The position numbers and the translations under genes are program-made. A stretch of 64,000 bases of DNA, from contig NC_092673.1 of assembly GCF_964355755.1 (NCBI RefSeq), positions 437,001-501,000 on the forward strand. The letters are read 5' to 3'. The stretch comes from Antedon mediterranea. Its lineage: Eukaryota > Echinodermata > Crinoidea > Comatulida > Antedonidae. Each line of letters begins with the position of its first letter. Position 1 is the first letter of the stretch. This document shows positions 1 to 12,255 of the stretch, one piece after another. The notes below the pieces were generated by a model, which made no database searches, was not told the origin of the DNA, and was given only the letters and a program-made list of their open reading frames with translations.

Positions 1-1589
1 CACTTAAGTTTGTCTTGCTTTCAGGCATTTTCTTTGTACACTTGGTGAATGGCTAGTCATGGTTCGATGCATGGTCTACTTCCGTACTGATCAATGTTAT
101 CAATATTTCAGCAAATATGATATTTATTTGTAAAACGCTCGAAAGGTCCAAGGGAAGGGCAGATTGTGATGAGAACATACAAAATGACAAGCTTATTATA
201 GGAATATAGATAAGAATAACGCGTCAGATGCTGGTTTCAACGCGTTATATAAAGTGTCATGTTATTTGACGAACGTCAATCAAATCGTACTTATCTCGTT
301 CTTTGGTGGGCGTTTGTTATCGCAATGCCATTCAACATTTGTAGCATACAAATTGTAGATAACATCAACCGCAAAATTTTGGGTCAATTTGAATTTATAT
401 TTGTGTACAAGAGTTCAAAAATAAGAAAACAAAATTATACGACAAAAATAGACTCATTCATTCAAAAGACATTTATTTTCCTCCATAGCAATACAAAATA
501 ATAAACAGAAATGGTAAGGTATATTAAAAATGAAATAGATGATTGTTGGATATATAAAAGAAAAGTGAATTTAAGAAAATTGGGTATGGAGGAAGGCATA
601 ATCCCGAGAAGATGAGGAAATCTTGTGCTGGGTATGCCTATGCAAGACATCAACACGATCTCAAAGAAAAGTACATACTTTTTCAGATTGCTAAGAGAAT
701 AAGAATTTTAAAAGTATATAGACTATATCGAGATAATAATTGACCAATTAGATGAATAAAAAATATATTTACAAAACTGACCGATCCCTGACCACCGAGA
801 TTTCGCTTGATCAAGGTCAAGTCTCGGTTTGGGGAAAACATTCGTAAATGAGTGTTGTATTGACTACATTTACGATTAAAGAACATTACATATAAACTAC
901 TTTCTTGCATTCATGATCATGGAAAAATTAGTTTCCATGGTATGATTAAGCAAACTATCATTGTAGGTATTTTCAAATAATACAACGTTGCTATGAACCG
1001 ATGCTAGAACCACAGGAAAATAGTCAAATATTGACTCGACATGTAAGTCCAATCTTGGATCAACAAAGGATAAGGACCAGCAATAGACGTTAAAGAGGAC
1101 ATCACTAAGTCGTATCATTTATCATAGTGATAGATTACACTAATATCGTATCCTCTGTATAGGAATAGGAGACGTAATCATGTTACTTATATTGCGTGAT
1201 GATTTGCTTGATCTAATATTTACAAATATTGAGTTGTGAATCATAAGCAATTATGATGTACTCGATATTAATATTTTAGTAATAACGCCTTTTCCGCCAA
1301 TATTCATATATTGACTAAACTAAATGATTACATCTTGACGTCTATCAATCAAATATAACACGTAAGAGACATGTTATCTGCTAGACAATGTTTATTACAA
1401 CATTGCCTCTTAAGATTTTTTTACATATTTCCTTTCCTTTTTTTATTCTTTGTTTGGTCTTTCTCCTCATTTGTTGCACCAGTAAAACAGCCCCTGGCCT
1501 ACAATGGTATTACCGATAATTACATGTTAAATCTTGGGACTATATATCTTTATAATAAAACGTATGGCAAAACTTATTCCTTTTCTTAC

Positions 1590-1649
1590 TCAAAATATAC
1601 CGTACTCCAAAATATACTGTACTCCAAAATATACTGTACTCCAAAATAA
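1590..1649. repeat. 17-bp tandem repeat, about 3 copies
   Basis: Unit TACTCCAAAATATACTG repeated three times with small differences in the first and last copies. Confidence 0.85.
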
Positions 1650-2081
1650 AAATATAGTAGGCTTAAAATATAATGAAAATGCGTTGCATGCTCCCACCAA
1701 GCGTTACTGGAAGACGGAATGGAAATGTATTTGTTCTCTATAAAATATTAGAAGCTGTTGTACACATTACAAATAGGCCTATGCAAATCTATTATAACGA
1801 AATAAAAATGATTAAATTAAAATAAAAGTTTAATATTTCTAATATATACGGCAGGCCTAATTAAAACATTAGCCATACTGAATTGAAAATTATTTATTTT
1901 TTTTTTATTTTATTTAATTTTCAGGCAAACATACATGACAACACAGCGGTGCAGCACCCTGAGGATTGCCATGAGTGCAAAGCACTATCGAGATGGCTCT
2001 CCATATACTGCACTAGAACATATAAGACAAACATATACACAAGATGCTCTACATAGACAAAGACTTATTATTAAGTCTTTG

Positions 2082-2196
2082 GGAGTGGAGTTGTAAATTG
2101 TCATGAGAAAAAAACCCTGACATATGACAGGACTTGAACCCAGGACCCTTAGATTGGTAGCCAAGCATCATAACCACCAAGCCACAGCTCCACTCC
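2082..2196 (-). repeat. tRNA-derived element with extended terminal stem
   Basis: On the minus strand the element starts GGAGTGGAGCTGT and ends ACAACTCCACTCC, so its ends pair over about 13 bp with one G-T pair. Inside are an A-box-like TGGCTTGGTGG, a possible anticodon arm (CTTGG/CTAAG, 8-nt loop), a B-box-like GGTTCAAGTCC and a T7 run that could end Pol III transcription. Too irregular for a working tRNA; a tRNA-derived repeat is likelier. Confidence 0.6.
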
Positions 2197-3197
2197 AAAT
2201 TAAGTCGATCGTTATAAATTTACAATCATTAATAATAATAAATCAACCGTTTATAGTTAAAACAAAAAGTCATAATGAACTTTTCCAAAATTTATTGAGA
2301 AATGATTCAAGTCACAACAATAACAATTTACCAAGGAGCATAATATTTTATCTCCTTTTATTTGACATTTCAAATCATATTGTTCTTTAGCATTCACCAT
2401 CATTACATCTTTTTAAAACTCTTTATCAACGTACATGTTGTCGATTCACAATAAATTAGCCAGATAATATAAATTGTCTAGAATATTGTTATACTACGAT
2501 TATATCATAATGCGAATCATCGTGGACGCTGCGGGCACACTATTGATGTGTAGGCTCGTGTTTTAAATCAAGCAAAAACTAATCGGAAAAACGTTTCCAT
2601 CACAAAATGGAATTAAGTCACAGGTATATAAATCAACAGGTTGGATTCTAAGTAGTTAAGATATTGTGTTTGAAAATTATATAATGTTTATTACTGCAAC
2701 ATTTTCATATTATTATTTTTACACAAAACATGATGAACAAGCAACGTAATGTCTAAATGTATTACTTACAATATTTCAGTATATATTTTACAAATTCGCC
2801 TACAAGGCCAAGTACATTAAAACAATGAATACAAACAACAATGTAAAGTTATATATTTTGTAAATGTTCATTGATTATTCAAATAACAACCAATTATACT
2901 ATTTGTTAATGTGTATAAACACATTCAGACTTATTTACAATGTGTTATAAACACATTTTTAAGTTTTCTTGTCATGTTTCATTTAACTTTTAACCTAAAA
3001 CAATCATAGGCCTATTAGTTATTATCATTATACATTATTATTTATTATATTTCTTTGAAACAGCAAGGAAATCTTGTAATAAATAATGTGTTAATTTTTA
3101 ATGAAAGAAATAATGTTTATTTGATTTAAAATTAGTATTGTAAAATTGCTTCCTAATTTCAGGCCAATTGTATTGAGTTTGACGCGAATAAAAATAT

Positions 3198-3272
3198 TGA
3201 AACACTGGATATTGAATGTGTAACGAGTTTAGTTATTGAAACACTGGAAATTGAATGTGTAACGCGTTTTGT
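3198..3272. repeat. Direct duplication of about 40 bp
   Basis: TTGAAACACTGGATATTGAA followed by TGTGTAACGAG occurs twice in a row with a few substitutions. Confidence 0.8.
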
Positions 3273-4383
3273 TACTACATGCACATAAATAACCATTCAT
3301 TTACGATATATTCATTTTTGACGAGTAGGAAAAATAACAGAATATGAAAATGAAAATGTTTTTTCTTTTAAGAATACGATGTTAAAACTTAAAATTCCTA
3401 ACCCTCTGGATTAATGTGTTACCTAAGATGAACTTTGGTGACGAAAAGACGAACTTACTAAAATTATGTTTGTTTATTAAAGTGATAAATTACACTGGAG
3501 AAGTACATAACAAAACCCGAAATATCGACGTTTTAGACGGATAAAAATCCAAGACCGAGAAACCGAATTTGATGGATTTGAAGTCCTCTCTAGCAGGATG
3601 AGAGCCCTTATGTTAAGCTAACAAAACGTAGATGGACGTGGCTCAGACATAGTACAAACTCTAGGTGTGTGTGCCCATTAAAGACCACTTAATGCGACGT
3701 TTGACTAACAGAATTGATAAGCACACAGTAACTTCAAATAAAGTCTTACTTTTAAGACAGTAATCACAGTTTGTAAATATTAAGGGGTATTTAAGAACCA
3801 ACTAACGACAATTAAGTCTTAATTGAATTTTAATGCGATATACTTAAACAATGAAGCAAATGTTGAAGATATTAAAACGAATTAGGCCTAATATCAAAAA
3901 ACAAAATAAAACCATCATGGACTATGTTAATAGATCAAATTAGCTTATATTTTTATTTATCTCAATTGATTATAAATATTAGTAATTAAAGCATAGGCTA
4001 ACGTTAAGAATGGACTACACAAACAACTCATGAAATCCGACCTTAGTAAATTAAGTATTTGAAATCGATATGTTGATGTGTACACACATTAATATGCTTA
4101 CATTCTGTAAAGTAAAGTGTGTCTTGGATTAACATTCTACGAACGAAAATGTGTGTATAATAGAGTGTGTGGTTAATGGTTCGTTCCCTTTAACCCATCG
4201 GTGCTCAATTTAAAAAATCCATAGTGCGTCCAGGTTAAGACCATCTACAGTAGGCCTAGTTGGTGTATTATATTAATGTTGAAGATGGTGGTATTGATAA
4301 CCTAAGAATATCCCAACACAAATCCATCCACATGTAATACATAATGTAAAACTATATTACAAAATTGTCCTGAAAAATAGTTT

Positions 4384-4449
4384 CATAAGTGGAGATAGTA
4401 CAGTAGGCCTACAGACAATGATAAGTGGAGATAGTACAGTAGGCCTACA
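4384..4449. repeat. Direct duplication with AGGCCT motif
   Basis: AAGTGGAGATAGTACAGTAG followed by GCCTACAGA occurs twice, 36 bp apart. Confidence 0.85.
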
Positions 4450-5900
4450 GAGAATCAGGAAAGAACGGGCGATAGTAATTGCTATTGGTGGCTATCATGA
4501 CGATCCTGCAGTTAATGATGATTACATAATGATAATAATGTGTTTTTTACAATAATATTGTTAACTTCATGGATATGTACATAATTATTTAAGTCAGTTT
4601 TTAAAGTTTCGAAAGAGAACATCAATGACCTTGAATGTAAAAACAACAGTAGGCCTACAGACAGTACAACGCCATTATCATCAAGTCAGCTTTTTAAATG
4701 TAGACTCTACGTATCTTAACTTTATTATTAAGTCGAAGTGGCATTAACATCAACAAAAAAGTCTTACCTCACACGGATATATGCTAATACAGTAATTATT
4801 CATCACAAGCTATAAGAATAAGCTTAGGTGGGTGAGCAAGCGCCAAGGCCAGAGTTCCGCATCCAATATATTTTTAAATCTTATTATATCTTCATATGTT
4901 TTGTTCTTAAGTACCAATTAACTTTCAATAACATGATAAACCAAAACAAAACTGAGAACAACGTGTTCATAATTAAGCTGGCGAGGTGGGACTTTACAAA
5001 AAAACAGAACAGAACAAAACAACCGTTTGTTTGTATTATACATATGAATAATTGTAGGTAATTATCAGCAATAGAAATAAATTTATGGGATTCAATCAGT
5101 ATTATTCAAACGAAAAATATCACTATATCGCCGCACGTGGTACTTCTTTATTCATAAAACTTACCATTTTAAAAAGTGTCATCTTAACTATTGGCTTTGA
5201 AATTTAAATGATTACATCTCTTTCAGATGATGCGATGAGAAGCCTGGAATGAAGTCAGTAGCTGGTGGCAGCACTGAAATAAGCATGGACCTGTAAACGA
5301 CACGAGTGTGTTAGCCTCTCCACGTGTTTCATAACGTCAGGTCGCGTGTACAATCAAATTAATAAGGCAATTTCACTATCCATTTTTATAATCTTGTATA
5401 TAATTAACAATGGGTTAAAATCCAGAAAATCTCACTTTGTGATGACGTCATCAATAGTATAAACTTATAATTTTTATCTAAAAGTTGTGAAGATCGTTAA
5501 GATTACCTTAATCTTTTAAAATGTAATCTAATTTATAAATTTAGGAGAGCCTTAGAAAACTTTTCCTCTAAAACTACTTCTAATTGTAATTCACTAATAT
5601 ATTGCCTTTAGTAAAAATCATGGAAACTTTTATTTTTAATAGATATGTTATTATTATATTCAACCAATATAAATAGGAGGGTCCTGGCTGTAGTGGTCAT
5701 TCTAAATCTGTTATTACAATATTTCCGGTCATTAACTTCCTAAATCATAGAGTGGACGCGCACTACTAAAATCGAACTAAAAAATCAGTAACTCGCTATT
5801 ATGTAATAATTATATTACGAAATTATGTAGGCCTACATTGAAACGACGCACAATCGATGAATATCGCCTATGCGGTAAGGCATTTAAGTGGAGAGTGAGA

Positions 5901-5913
5901 GGGGGGGGGGGGG
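5901..5913 (+). repeat. Run of 13 G
   Basis: Homopolymer G13 in otherwise AT-rich DNA; length may be an assembly estimate. Confidence 0.9.
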
Positions 5914-7030
5914 CGGTGTAATAATAATGTAGAACCCATTTGGAAATGAAATTAAAAGTTTAAATCATGGTTATCCTGATTGGTGTTCTCTTTTGTCTAT
6001 GTATACTTTAAAATCAATTAATATTGATGGATACAAGTGAAATCTGATTCTGGTCCGTAAATGTGTAAATTCAACACAACGAGGCCTAGGTTAATAATAT
6101 TCCCATCCTCAACTAAACAAAATTATATAAGATTGTTCATGAGTCTTGAGCGTGTTAAGAACGAATCAGATCCAATCCACCACTAGGAATAAAAATGCCT
6201 TACGCATCCACATATCATAGTTCAGTACCCTAATTAATGACACCAACGCCTTCCGTGACAGCGTTTAAGAAATTGTCTAAATTTTCATTGTTACATTTAG
6301 ATATCAAGTGTGTAATAATGCTACAGAAATAATTAATTTAACCCATGAATGTTTAATTAGAGAGAGAAGCGAAACATTCATTTAGTCGTGTTACACGTGT
6401 TACAAGTTCGAATGTTAATACTAAATTGGATATTCGCCCTTGATACGGGTACAATCAAAGTATTGTTGGAATTCGTTTAATGGTTTTAATTGCTTTCCAC
6501 ATTACAAAGTTAAAAGCGAAAAATTGTATCCGACGATTTGTTTCGTTGACATTGATGGAACACATCAAATTAAATGTATTTTATAATATAACTAGTACTG
6601 TGACAAATTAATAAATTGTATAAAATGTTCTAATGAACACAATTTTTAAAAATATATAATTATAGTGTATCCGGCATCTGGTTATGAAGAGAAAGAAGTA
6701 AAATTAATTTAATTACAGGATAGTTTGTAATTACAATAATCCACAGTTACTTAATTCTGAAAATTTGCATTAAAATATAAGCATTCGGCGTCGGTCAAAA
6801 CAAGACAATTAAGAAATGGTATTATATATGGATGGGTATAGGTAACACTACTCTATGTCAATCTGTATCCCGTATTTATCTTGTCTTCTTCTTTATTGTA
6901 TCAAACAATCAATACAAAAGGTAGCCAAGATATAGCCGAAGCTAATCAAGCTTGGTACCTTTTATCTTAACTAACTTAAGCTACGAAATTAACAAATAAA
7001 TAAATATGTCGTTTCAACATTGTGTTTCTT

Positions 7031-7171
7031 AAGCTCTGTCTACACTATCAAACTTTAATATATGGATGTGATGGTGTCATATCACTACCATATTTTGGTA
7101 TATTATTACCATATTTGGCCACATCACACTTTATTTGTCAAACTAGTTTGAGTGTAGTAGACACAGCATTA
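7031..7171 (-). mobile_element. TA-flanked MITE, copy 1
   Basis: Starts AAGCTCTGTCTACACTATCA and ends with a decayed inverted copy. Reverse orientation by its interior. Located in gene 2 intron 2, 127 nt downstream of the exon 2 donor. Confidence 0.85.
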
Positions 7172-7297
7172 GCTGTTTATTTATTATACGTTGTATACGG
7201 TGAAATAATGACTAAAAACATACATTTAAAGATGTATTGTCCCCCAAAAACATGACAAATTAAGAATAATAAAATCAATTAAAAAGTGGTACTTTAC

Positions 7298-7455
7298 CAT
7301 CGAAAAATATTTTCGTTCTGAAGTAGGAGATGACGAGTCTGAAGACGGTTTGGCTGTCCAGTTTACGGTGCAGGGTTGCCTTGTCAATCGGTAATAACGT
7401 CTCCAACGCTTTTATTTGCTCGCGTAACTTGTCTCGGTAACGTTTCGATTTAAAA
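7298..7455 (-). CDS. Gene 2 exon 2: bHLH domain
   Basis: 52 whole codons between AACAG/TTTTAA and GAT G/GTAAAG. The exon encodes nearly the whole helix-loop-helix and ends just after FFD, the place where the bHLH exon also ends in AHR-type genes as I recall. Differences from a typical AHR: tyrosine instead of histidine in SKR-x-RD, and a loop one residue longer. Confidence 0.8.
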
Positions 7456-9999
7456 CTGTTAAAACGTGAAAAAAGGATAATTAATTGATATGCTAAATTG
7501 TTAATTGGATGTATTAATGATACAAAAATAAAATACATGATGAACAATAAAACAATACCAAATATTCGTTACATTGGATAACCAGTTCTTGTGACTGAAA
7601 TACGACAAAGGTATAAACGTTACAAGGCTTATAATTATAAATATTTATTTCAATACAATTTAATAAACTTTAGCAGAAAATAAATGGGGACAAGTCGATG
7701 TCAATCTATATATAGGCCTACATCGTTTTGATTTAGCTTTTTGCTTATTTTATTTTGTATCTCCATTGATATCCAGCCAGCTTTGTCATTTTTTTTTTAG
7801 TAATTTGCCTTGGGATCTGCATTTTTATATCAATAAATAATGTCGTACAAAATGTTGTTCCTTGGCTGTTGATTTATTACACGTGGTAAGCCTATATGTC
7901 CTAAACACATACATATAAAAAGGAAAACGTAATTTTCAACAGCAAATATGTGAACTACATTACAGTGGCTGACTTCAGTTTCATCAAACTGAAGCTGTAT
8001 GAATGAACGTACATTGTGTTTAAATATTAAAGTCTTTTATTTCCATCGTAATATATAACAATACTGTAACGAGAATTCACCTTGAAGAGTACATTATATC
8101 CATCACAAATATGAATATATTACATTTTCTATTATATCTTTATTTGTTATAAAATCGTATATTATATTAAAAAAGTATGTGTAAATTCATTGAAGATAGA
8201 TAAATAGTAGATATGTACAATTTAATAAATTATTACTCAATAGGCCAATATTTTGTATTAATCTTAATATACATTATCCAATATTTCAAACAAAACATAT
8301 ACCATTATATGAATAATGTTAAAGAAAAATATTGTCCCCCTGAAAAAAATATTTTTGTTGAATATGAAATTTTAATGTCACAGAATACCGTAGTTACCGG
8401 TATTCATTATGACCAAAAATTGGATTTTAAAAATATATATATTTACCTGTAAAAACTGTAATTTAAAGCAAATCATTGACTAGAAGTCAATGAGTTTTCG
8501 ATTTAACTTTTTGTAATGAATACATTTTTATAAACTGCAAAATAGCATATTTAAAGTTTATTTTTTTATTAATCTTCATTTTTCATGTTTTTACATCTTT
8601 AAACGTCTTTTTATAAATGTATTCGTGAACAAATCCACCTGTTGGTTTAAATAGTAACTTTTGCAGGTGTTCATCAAACCACATGCATGAGTTGTACATC
8701 TGAATACGTTGCCAGGTGGCTGCTACACATGTTTCAGACGTGATGTTCACATACTGATCTAGGCCTACAGGTTTATCAATTATTAATGAAAACGAACACA
8801 AACGATACTTTGTATATATATATATATTGCAAACAAACTTATTTAAATCTATTTAATTCTATTTATTTAACATTTTAAAGTGGATAACTCGTGTATGGCT
8901 TTTCATATTTAAACAAACTGGTATTAAGGTGTCCTCTATAAATTTAAATATTAAATCTATTTTAGGCCTCTGTAGGCCTATAGCAGGCCTCTGTATGCTT
9001 ATAGCAGGCCTCTGTAGGCCTATAGCAGGCCTCTGTAGGCCTATATCAGGCCTCTGTAGGCCTATAGTAGGCCTCTGTATGCCTATAGCAATACATAAAA
9101 AAACGTTACAATAAAGACAATAAATATTTAATAATAAAGAAAATAATGTTTATGGACGAATAAATAATATTAAATTAAAAATGTTGACTAAAACCTGAAT
9201 GAAAGCTAGGCCTAATGTAGTAATAATATAACTAGTCGAAAATGACCCTCATCGTGCGATAAACCTTACTCTGTTGCCTTTCACAACCCGGTTCCCATCT
9301 AGGCTAAGTATTGGCTCTTTTGAAAATTGTCTAAAATATTACACAGTACATTACAATTACATCACAAACAATAATAAATGCTTTCATTTTAGTATAGAAT
9401 AGTTAACTTATTTTGTTTTTTCAAATTGGAAATTTGCGGTGTAGTAGTATGGCATATGAAAAACATACGTTAATAAATGTAGGCCTAGTCACGACAAGTA
9501 ATACGAAATTCATAATGTCTAACGTTTGATATGTGTTCATGTTAATATTAATACAAAATATGACGACCAACACGAACATCTAATGCCATTATCTGCATAT
9601 TACTGCACTGGTCGTGAATATACTTAGTTAAAATAAAAGAATTAGTTTTACGTTTTAGTGATGTGAGTGCGTGATTTTAATAAACAGTATAATGATCATG
9701 ATTAACCCGTAAGGATCGGTTCGTGTTACAATTAAAGAATAAACAAAACTTAAAACCGATTACGAACGTTTACTTAATTCCTAAGCAATTACATATTGCA
9801 AATGAAACGAATAAAACAGTTCAACTACTAAATTTGTAAAACATTTTTCAATTGTTTTCGTTACGAAGAACTTAGCTTACCTTGGGTCTATTTTGCTGTT
9901 TCCATGGCGGGCAGATGCAACTCCTCCACGGGGTGACTGCTTGCTGCCGTGAGGAGGTAAGCGACGATCGCCTACCGCCGTGGATCGTGGTGTCAGCAT
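7298..9999 (-). CDS. AhR-like bHLH-PAS transcription factor, N-terminal part (gene 2, partial)
   Basis: Exons 9999-9881 and 7455-7298 join in phase (AG + T gives Ser) to encode the first 92 residues. Residues about 41-92 are a basic helix-loop-helix with SKRYRDKL, ALETLLP, KLD, RLVISY and RTKIFF, following the order known from the aryl hydrocarbon receptor family (SKR-RD-L, LLP, KLD, RL-SY, K-FF). NPAS4/Dysfusion also share SK--RD, LLP and the terminal FF, so the subfamily is not certain. Family proteins dimerise with ARNT and bind DNA in the nucleus. PAS-A, PAS-B and the activation region are not seen here; they should follow on the minus strand, to the left of 7298, probably outside the window. 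Confidence 0.75.
7732..7844. repeat. Dispersed repeat, copy A
   Basis: Shares with 32002-32130 the segments ATCGTTTTGATT, AGCTTTTTGCTTATTT, GATATCCAGCCA, GTAATTTGCCTT and a final AATAAATAA. Probably the 3' end of an unidentified retroelement. Confidence 0.55.
8583..8765 (-). other. Unresolved open frame in gene 2 intron 1
   Basis: The minus strand from about 8765 to the stop near 8583 reads open with a fairly protein-like composition (AATWQRIQMYNS, MWFDEHLQKLL) and local G+C above the surroundings. The only acceptor-like site (CCTAG at the AGGCCT motif) lacks a pyrimidine tract. I recognise no family. It may be a relic of an inserted gene fragment or chance. Confidence 0.15.
8964..9090. repeat. 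21-bp tandem repeat, 6 copies, built on AGGCCT
   Basis: Unit AGGCCTCTGTAGGCCTATAG plus C, six copies with substitutions. Because 21 is a multiple of 3 it opens an artificial reading frame with a 7-residue repeat, which I do not take as a gene. Confidence 0.92.
9881..9999 (-). CDS. Gene 2 exon 1: start codon and short N-terminal leader
   Basis: ATG at 9999-9997, 39 codons plus 2 nt, donor CCAAG/GTAAGC. An in-frame TAA lies about 48 nt upstream and no in-frame ATG lies between, which fixes the start. The exon is far richer in G+C than its surroundings. The leader is rich in arginine, proline, serine and glycine and low in complexity. Confidence 0.72.
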
Positions 10000-12097
10000 G
10001 TTCAATATGTTATTAGACGCAAATATATTTTCCGATAGTTGTTTTTAGTGATCGTGCTAATTTGATCAATATCTATGCTCTTCAGGGTACAGATCAGAAT
10101 ATTAGCTCATCACACATCCAGAGTCTAACTATAGGACTGTATCAACAATACGACAAGAGCTATTATTGGTTAAACGACGACGTGCGAGCGAACGACGGGA
10201 GACGATCAAACAATATTTCTATTTTTAAAAACGATTCATTTTAGAAGTTTAACGTTTGAAAGAGATATTCCGTGAATGAATTAAAGTCAAAGAGAGGAAC
10301 CGATAGTTTGGTCAGCATATTTCTGATTTAAATTTATTTATTCAATCAGATTTTGAAATTACCATATCTATAGCACTATCAAACAATGTGAAGATCGTAG
10401 GATATTTTGGAACCGCCCAGGTAAAAATGGAAAAGTGATTGACGTGCGCGGTGGAAGTGTCGATTATTGAGACGGGGATAAGTGGTACAAATAATTTGCT
10501 TTATTTAATGTAGCCTTAAATTTAAGTTGAAAGCAACATCTATCTTCAACAACTATTAAAAGAATTCTTTTTTACAGCAAGTCTTTTTCGTACTAGGCCT
10601 AGACATACCTTAAACTATATTAGATCTAAGCTATGATGCACGCTGTGCTGATTATGCCTACCACCTATCTTACGACGACAGGACTGTTCGCATCCTTAAG
10701 TAAAGTACTAAATATTGTTTAAACGACTTTTTCGTACCCCACAATGGTACAGTCGACACATCGAATATAATTAGGCTAAAATGTACGTTACCGTAACACT
10801 GTTATTTCTTTATTTGTCAAGTCATTTTTTTATTTAAGTCATTTGGGACCAGAATCGTGGAATCGTCATCAGTAGGCTACCACCTGTATATTCTTGCATT
10901 CAAATAACCAATGTCATGTGACTGAATATTGACCAATACGATATTACTTCCACGATGACCTAAACTAAAGGAGGACTTTATAGTTTGATTTCTTTAATTA
11001 ACATACCTAAGATATCAGGGATCAGATCCTGCATTGTGTGTAGAGGGGAGCATTTCGGGAACTTTTTAAAAACTCATCTGTTTTGGTGTACATCAAATAA
11101 TTTGTCGATATATGTGATCCATCAAAAGTTAATTATTTAATAACATGATACTTTGAAGGTATGCTTAGGAGAAATACCGGCACAAATATTGTGGGTCTAA
11201 ATGACTTCAATAACATTCGATGTCCTTCCATCGGAAAATCATAATATATCATTATTAGTTTCATACACAAAATAGGCATAATTGCATTTTTATACCTATC
11301 TATCATTTTTTTATTTAACACTGATGAGAAGTCTTTTCCTTCGCATTAAAAAAAGCCAAACCTGTTTTTCAATACTGTTGTACGAATGCATTTCGTGTGG
11401 ATACCATAAAGGCAATTCAAAATGGTTTGGAAAAAGTAAAATTATACTTTTATCGAAAATACTGAATACACAAAGCATATCTGGTTCGTTGTTGTCAGTG
11501 ACAACACGTGGAGAATTAACAGAAAATTAGCTTAACTATATACACAAATATTGACGATAACAAAGATAAATTCGTTTGCAAAAAAAATAGAACACACAAA
11601 ATGTGTATTTCATTGTGTAGTTCTCTCAGTCGGCGCGACATAGAACGTGCTGTAAAAAATGCGGCAAATAGGATTATCTTTGAAACTGTGAAACAAATAT
11701 ATCAAAATCAATTAGCGAATTTATCTCTTTGCACTTGTAGACAAATGGTTCTACAAGTTTATTTTAATATTTAGACAGATAATTACGGCACTTGAATACA
11801 TCAAATGAGAGATTAATTAATTATAAATATGAATACGTGATCTGTATTACTGTGTAGGCCTGTGTGAGTGATAATGATAAAAACAGGATGAGGTATATAT
11901 TCATTCAATTGATTATTATTATAAAACAAATAGACCACTTTAGTATGTATACAGATTTAGGGGCCAGGTTTAGGTCTGTTGAACTGGCAGGTGTTTAGGA
12001 TGGCACTGTCCTACATCAAGATAAAAACATCGAAAATGCCCACCAGCAAATATACAGGGCAACAATACACAAATTATTATCAAATGATATCCGACTA

Positions 12098-12255
12098 AAG
12101 CTCTGTCTACACTATCAAATTTATGTGACAAAAAATGTGATGTGCCCATATGAACATGATGATGTTATACCACTACCATATTTGGCACATAACCACCATA
12201 TTTAGGCACATCACACTTTTTTTGTCAAACTAGTTTAATAGTGTAAACAGAGCTT
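12098..12255 (-). mobile_element. TA-flanked MITE, copy 2
   Basis: Both terminal inverted repeats are present (AAGCTCTGTCTACACTATCA and its inverse with CAGAGCTT); left flank TA. Interior contains two CCATATTTGGC-type units. Intergenic. Confidence 0.9.

Larger units (their letters stand above)
1..7297. other. Gene 2 intron or downstream region without recognised exons
   Basis: AT-rich sequence in which I looked for PAS-domain exons on the minus strand and found none. It holds a 17-bp triplication (1590-1649), the tRNA-like element at 2082-2196, two short duplications (3198-3272, 4384-4449), a 13-G run at 5901-5913 and MITE copy 1. Confidence 0.5.

Noticed and set aside
897-1118. 73-residue minus-strand frame considered as a PAS exon of gene 2
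   Set aside because: None of the expected PAS motifs and no good splice sites.
1895-2060. Retroelement 3' end suggested by a TTTTCAGGCAAAC segment similar to one near 27280
   Set aside because: The resemblance is short and no body or tail could be traced.
5224-5345. Possible exon with acceptor-like CTTTCAG on the plus strand, or a 24-codon minus-strand frame
   Set aside because: No phase-consistent partner exon and no PAS resemblance on either strand.
8929-9114. 61-residue open frame with a 7-residue repeat (GLCRPIA type)
   Set aside because: Produced by the 21-bp AGGCCT tandem array; no splice sites or family resemblance.
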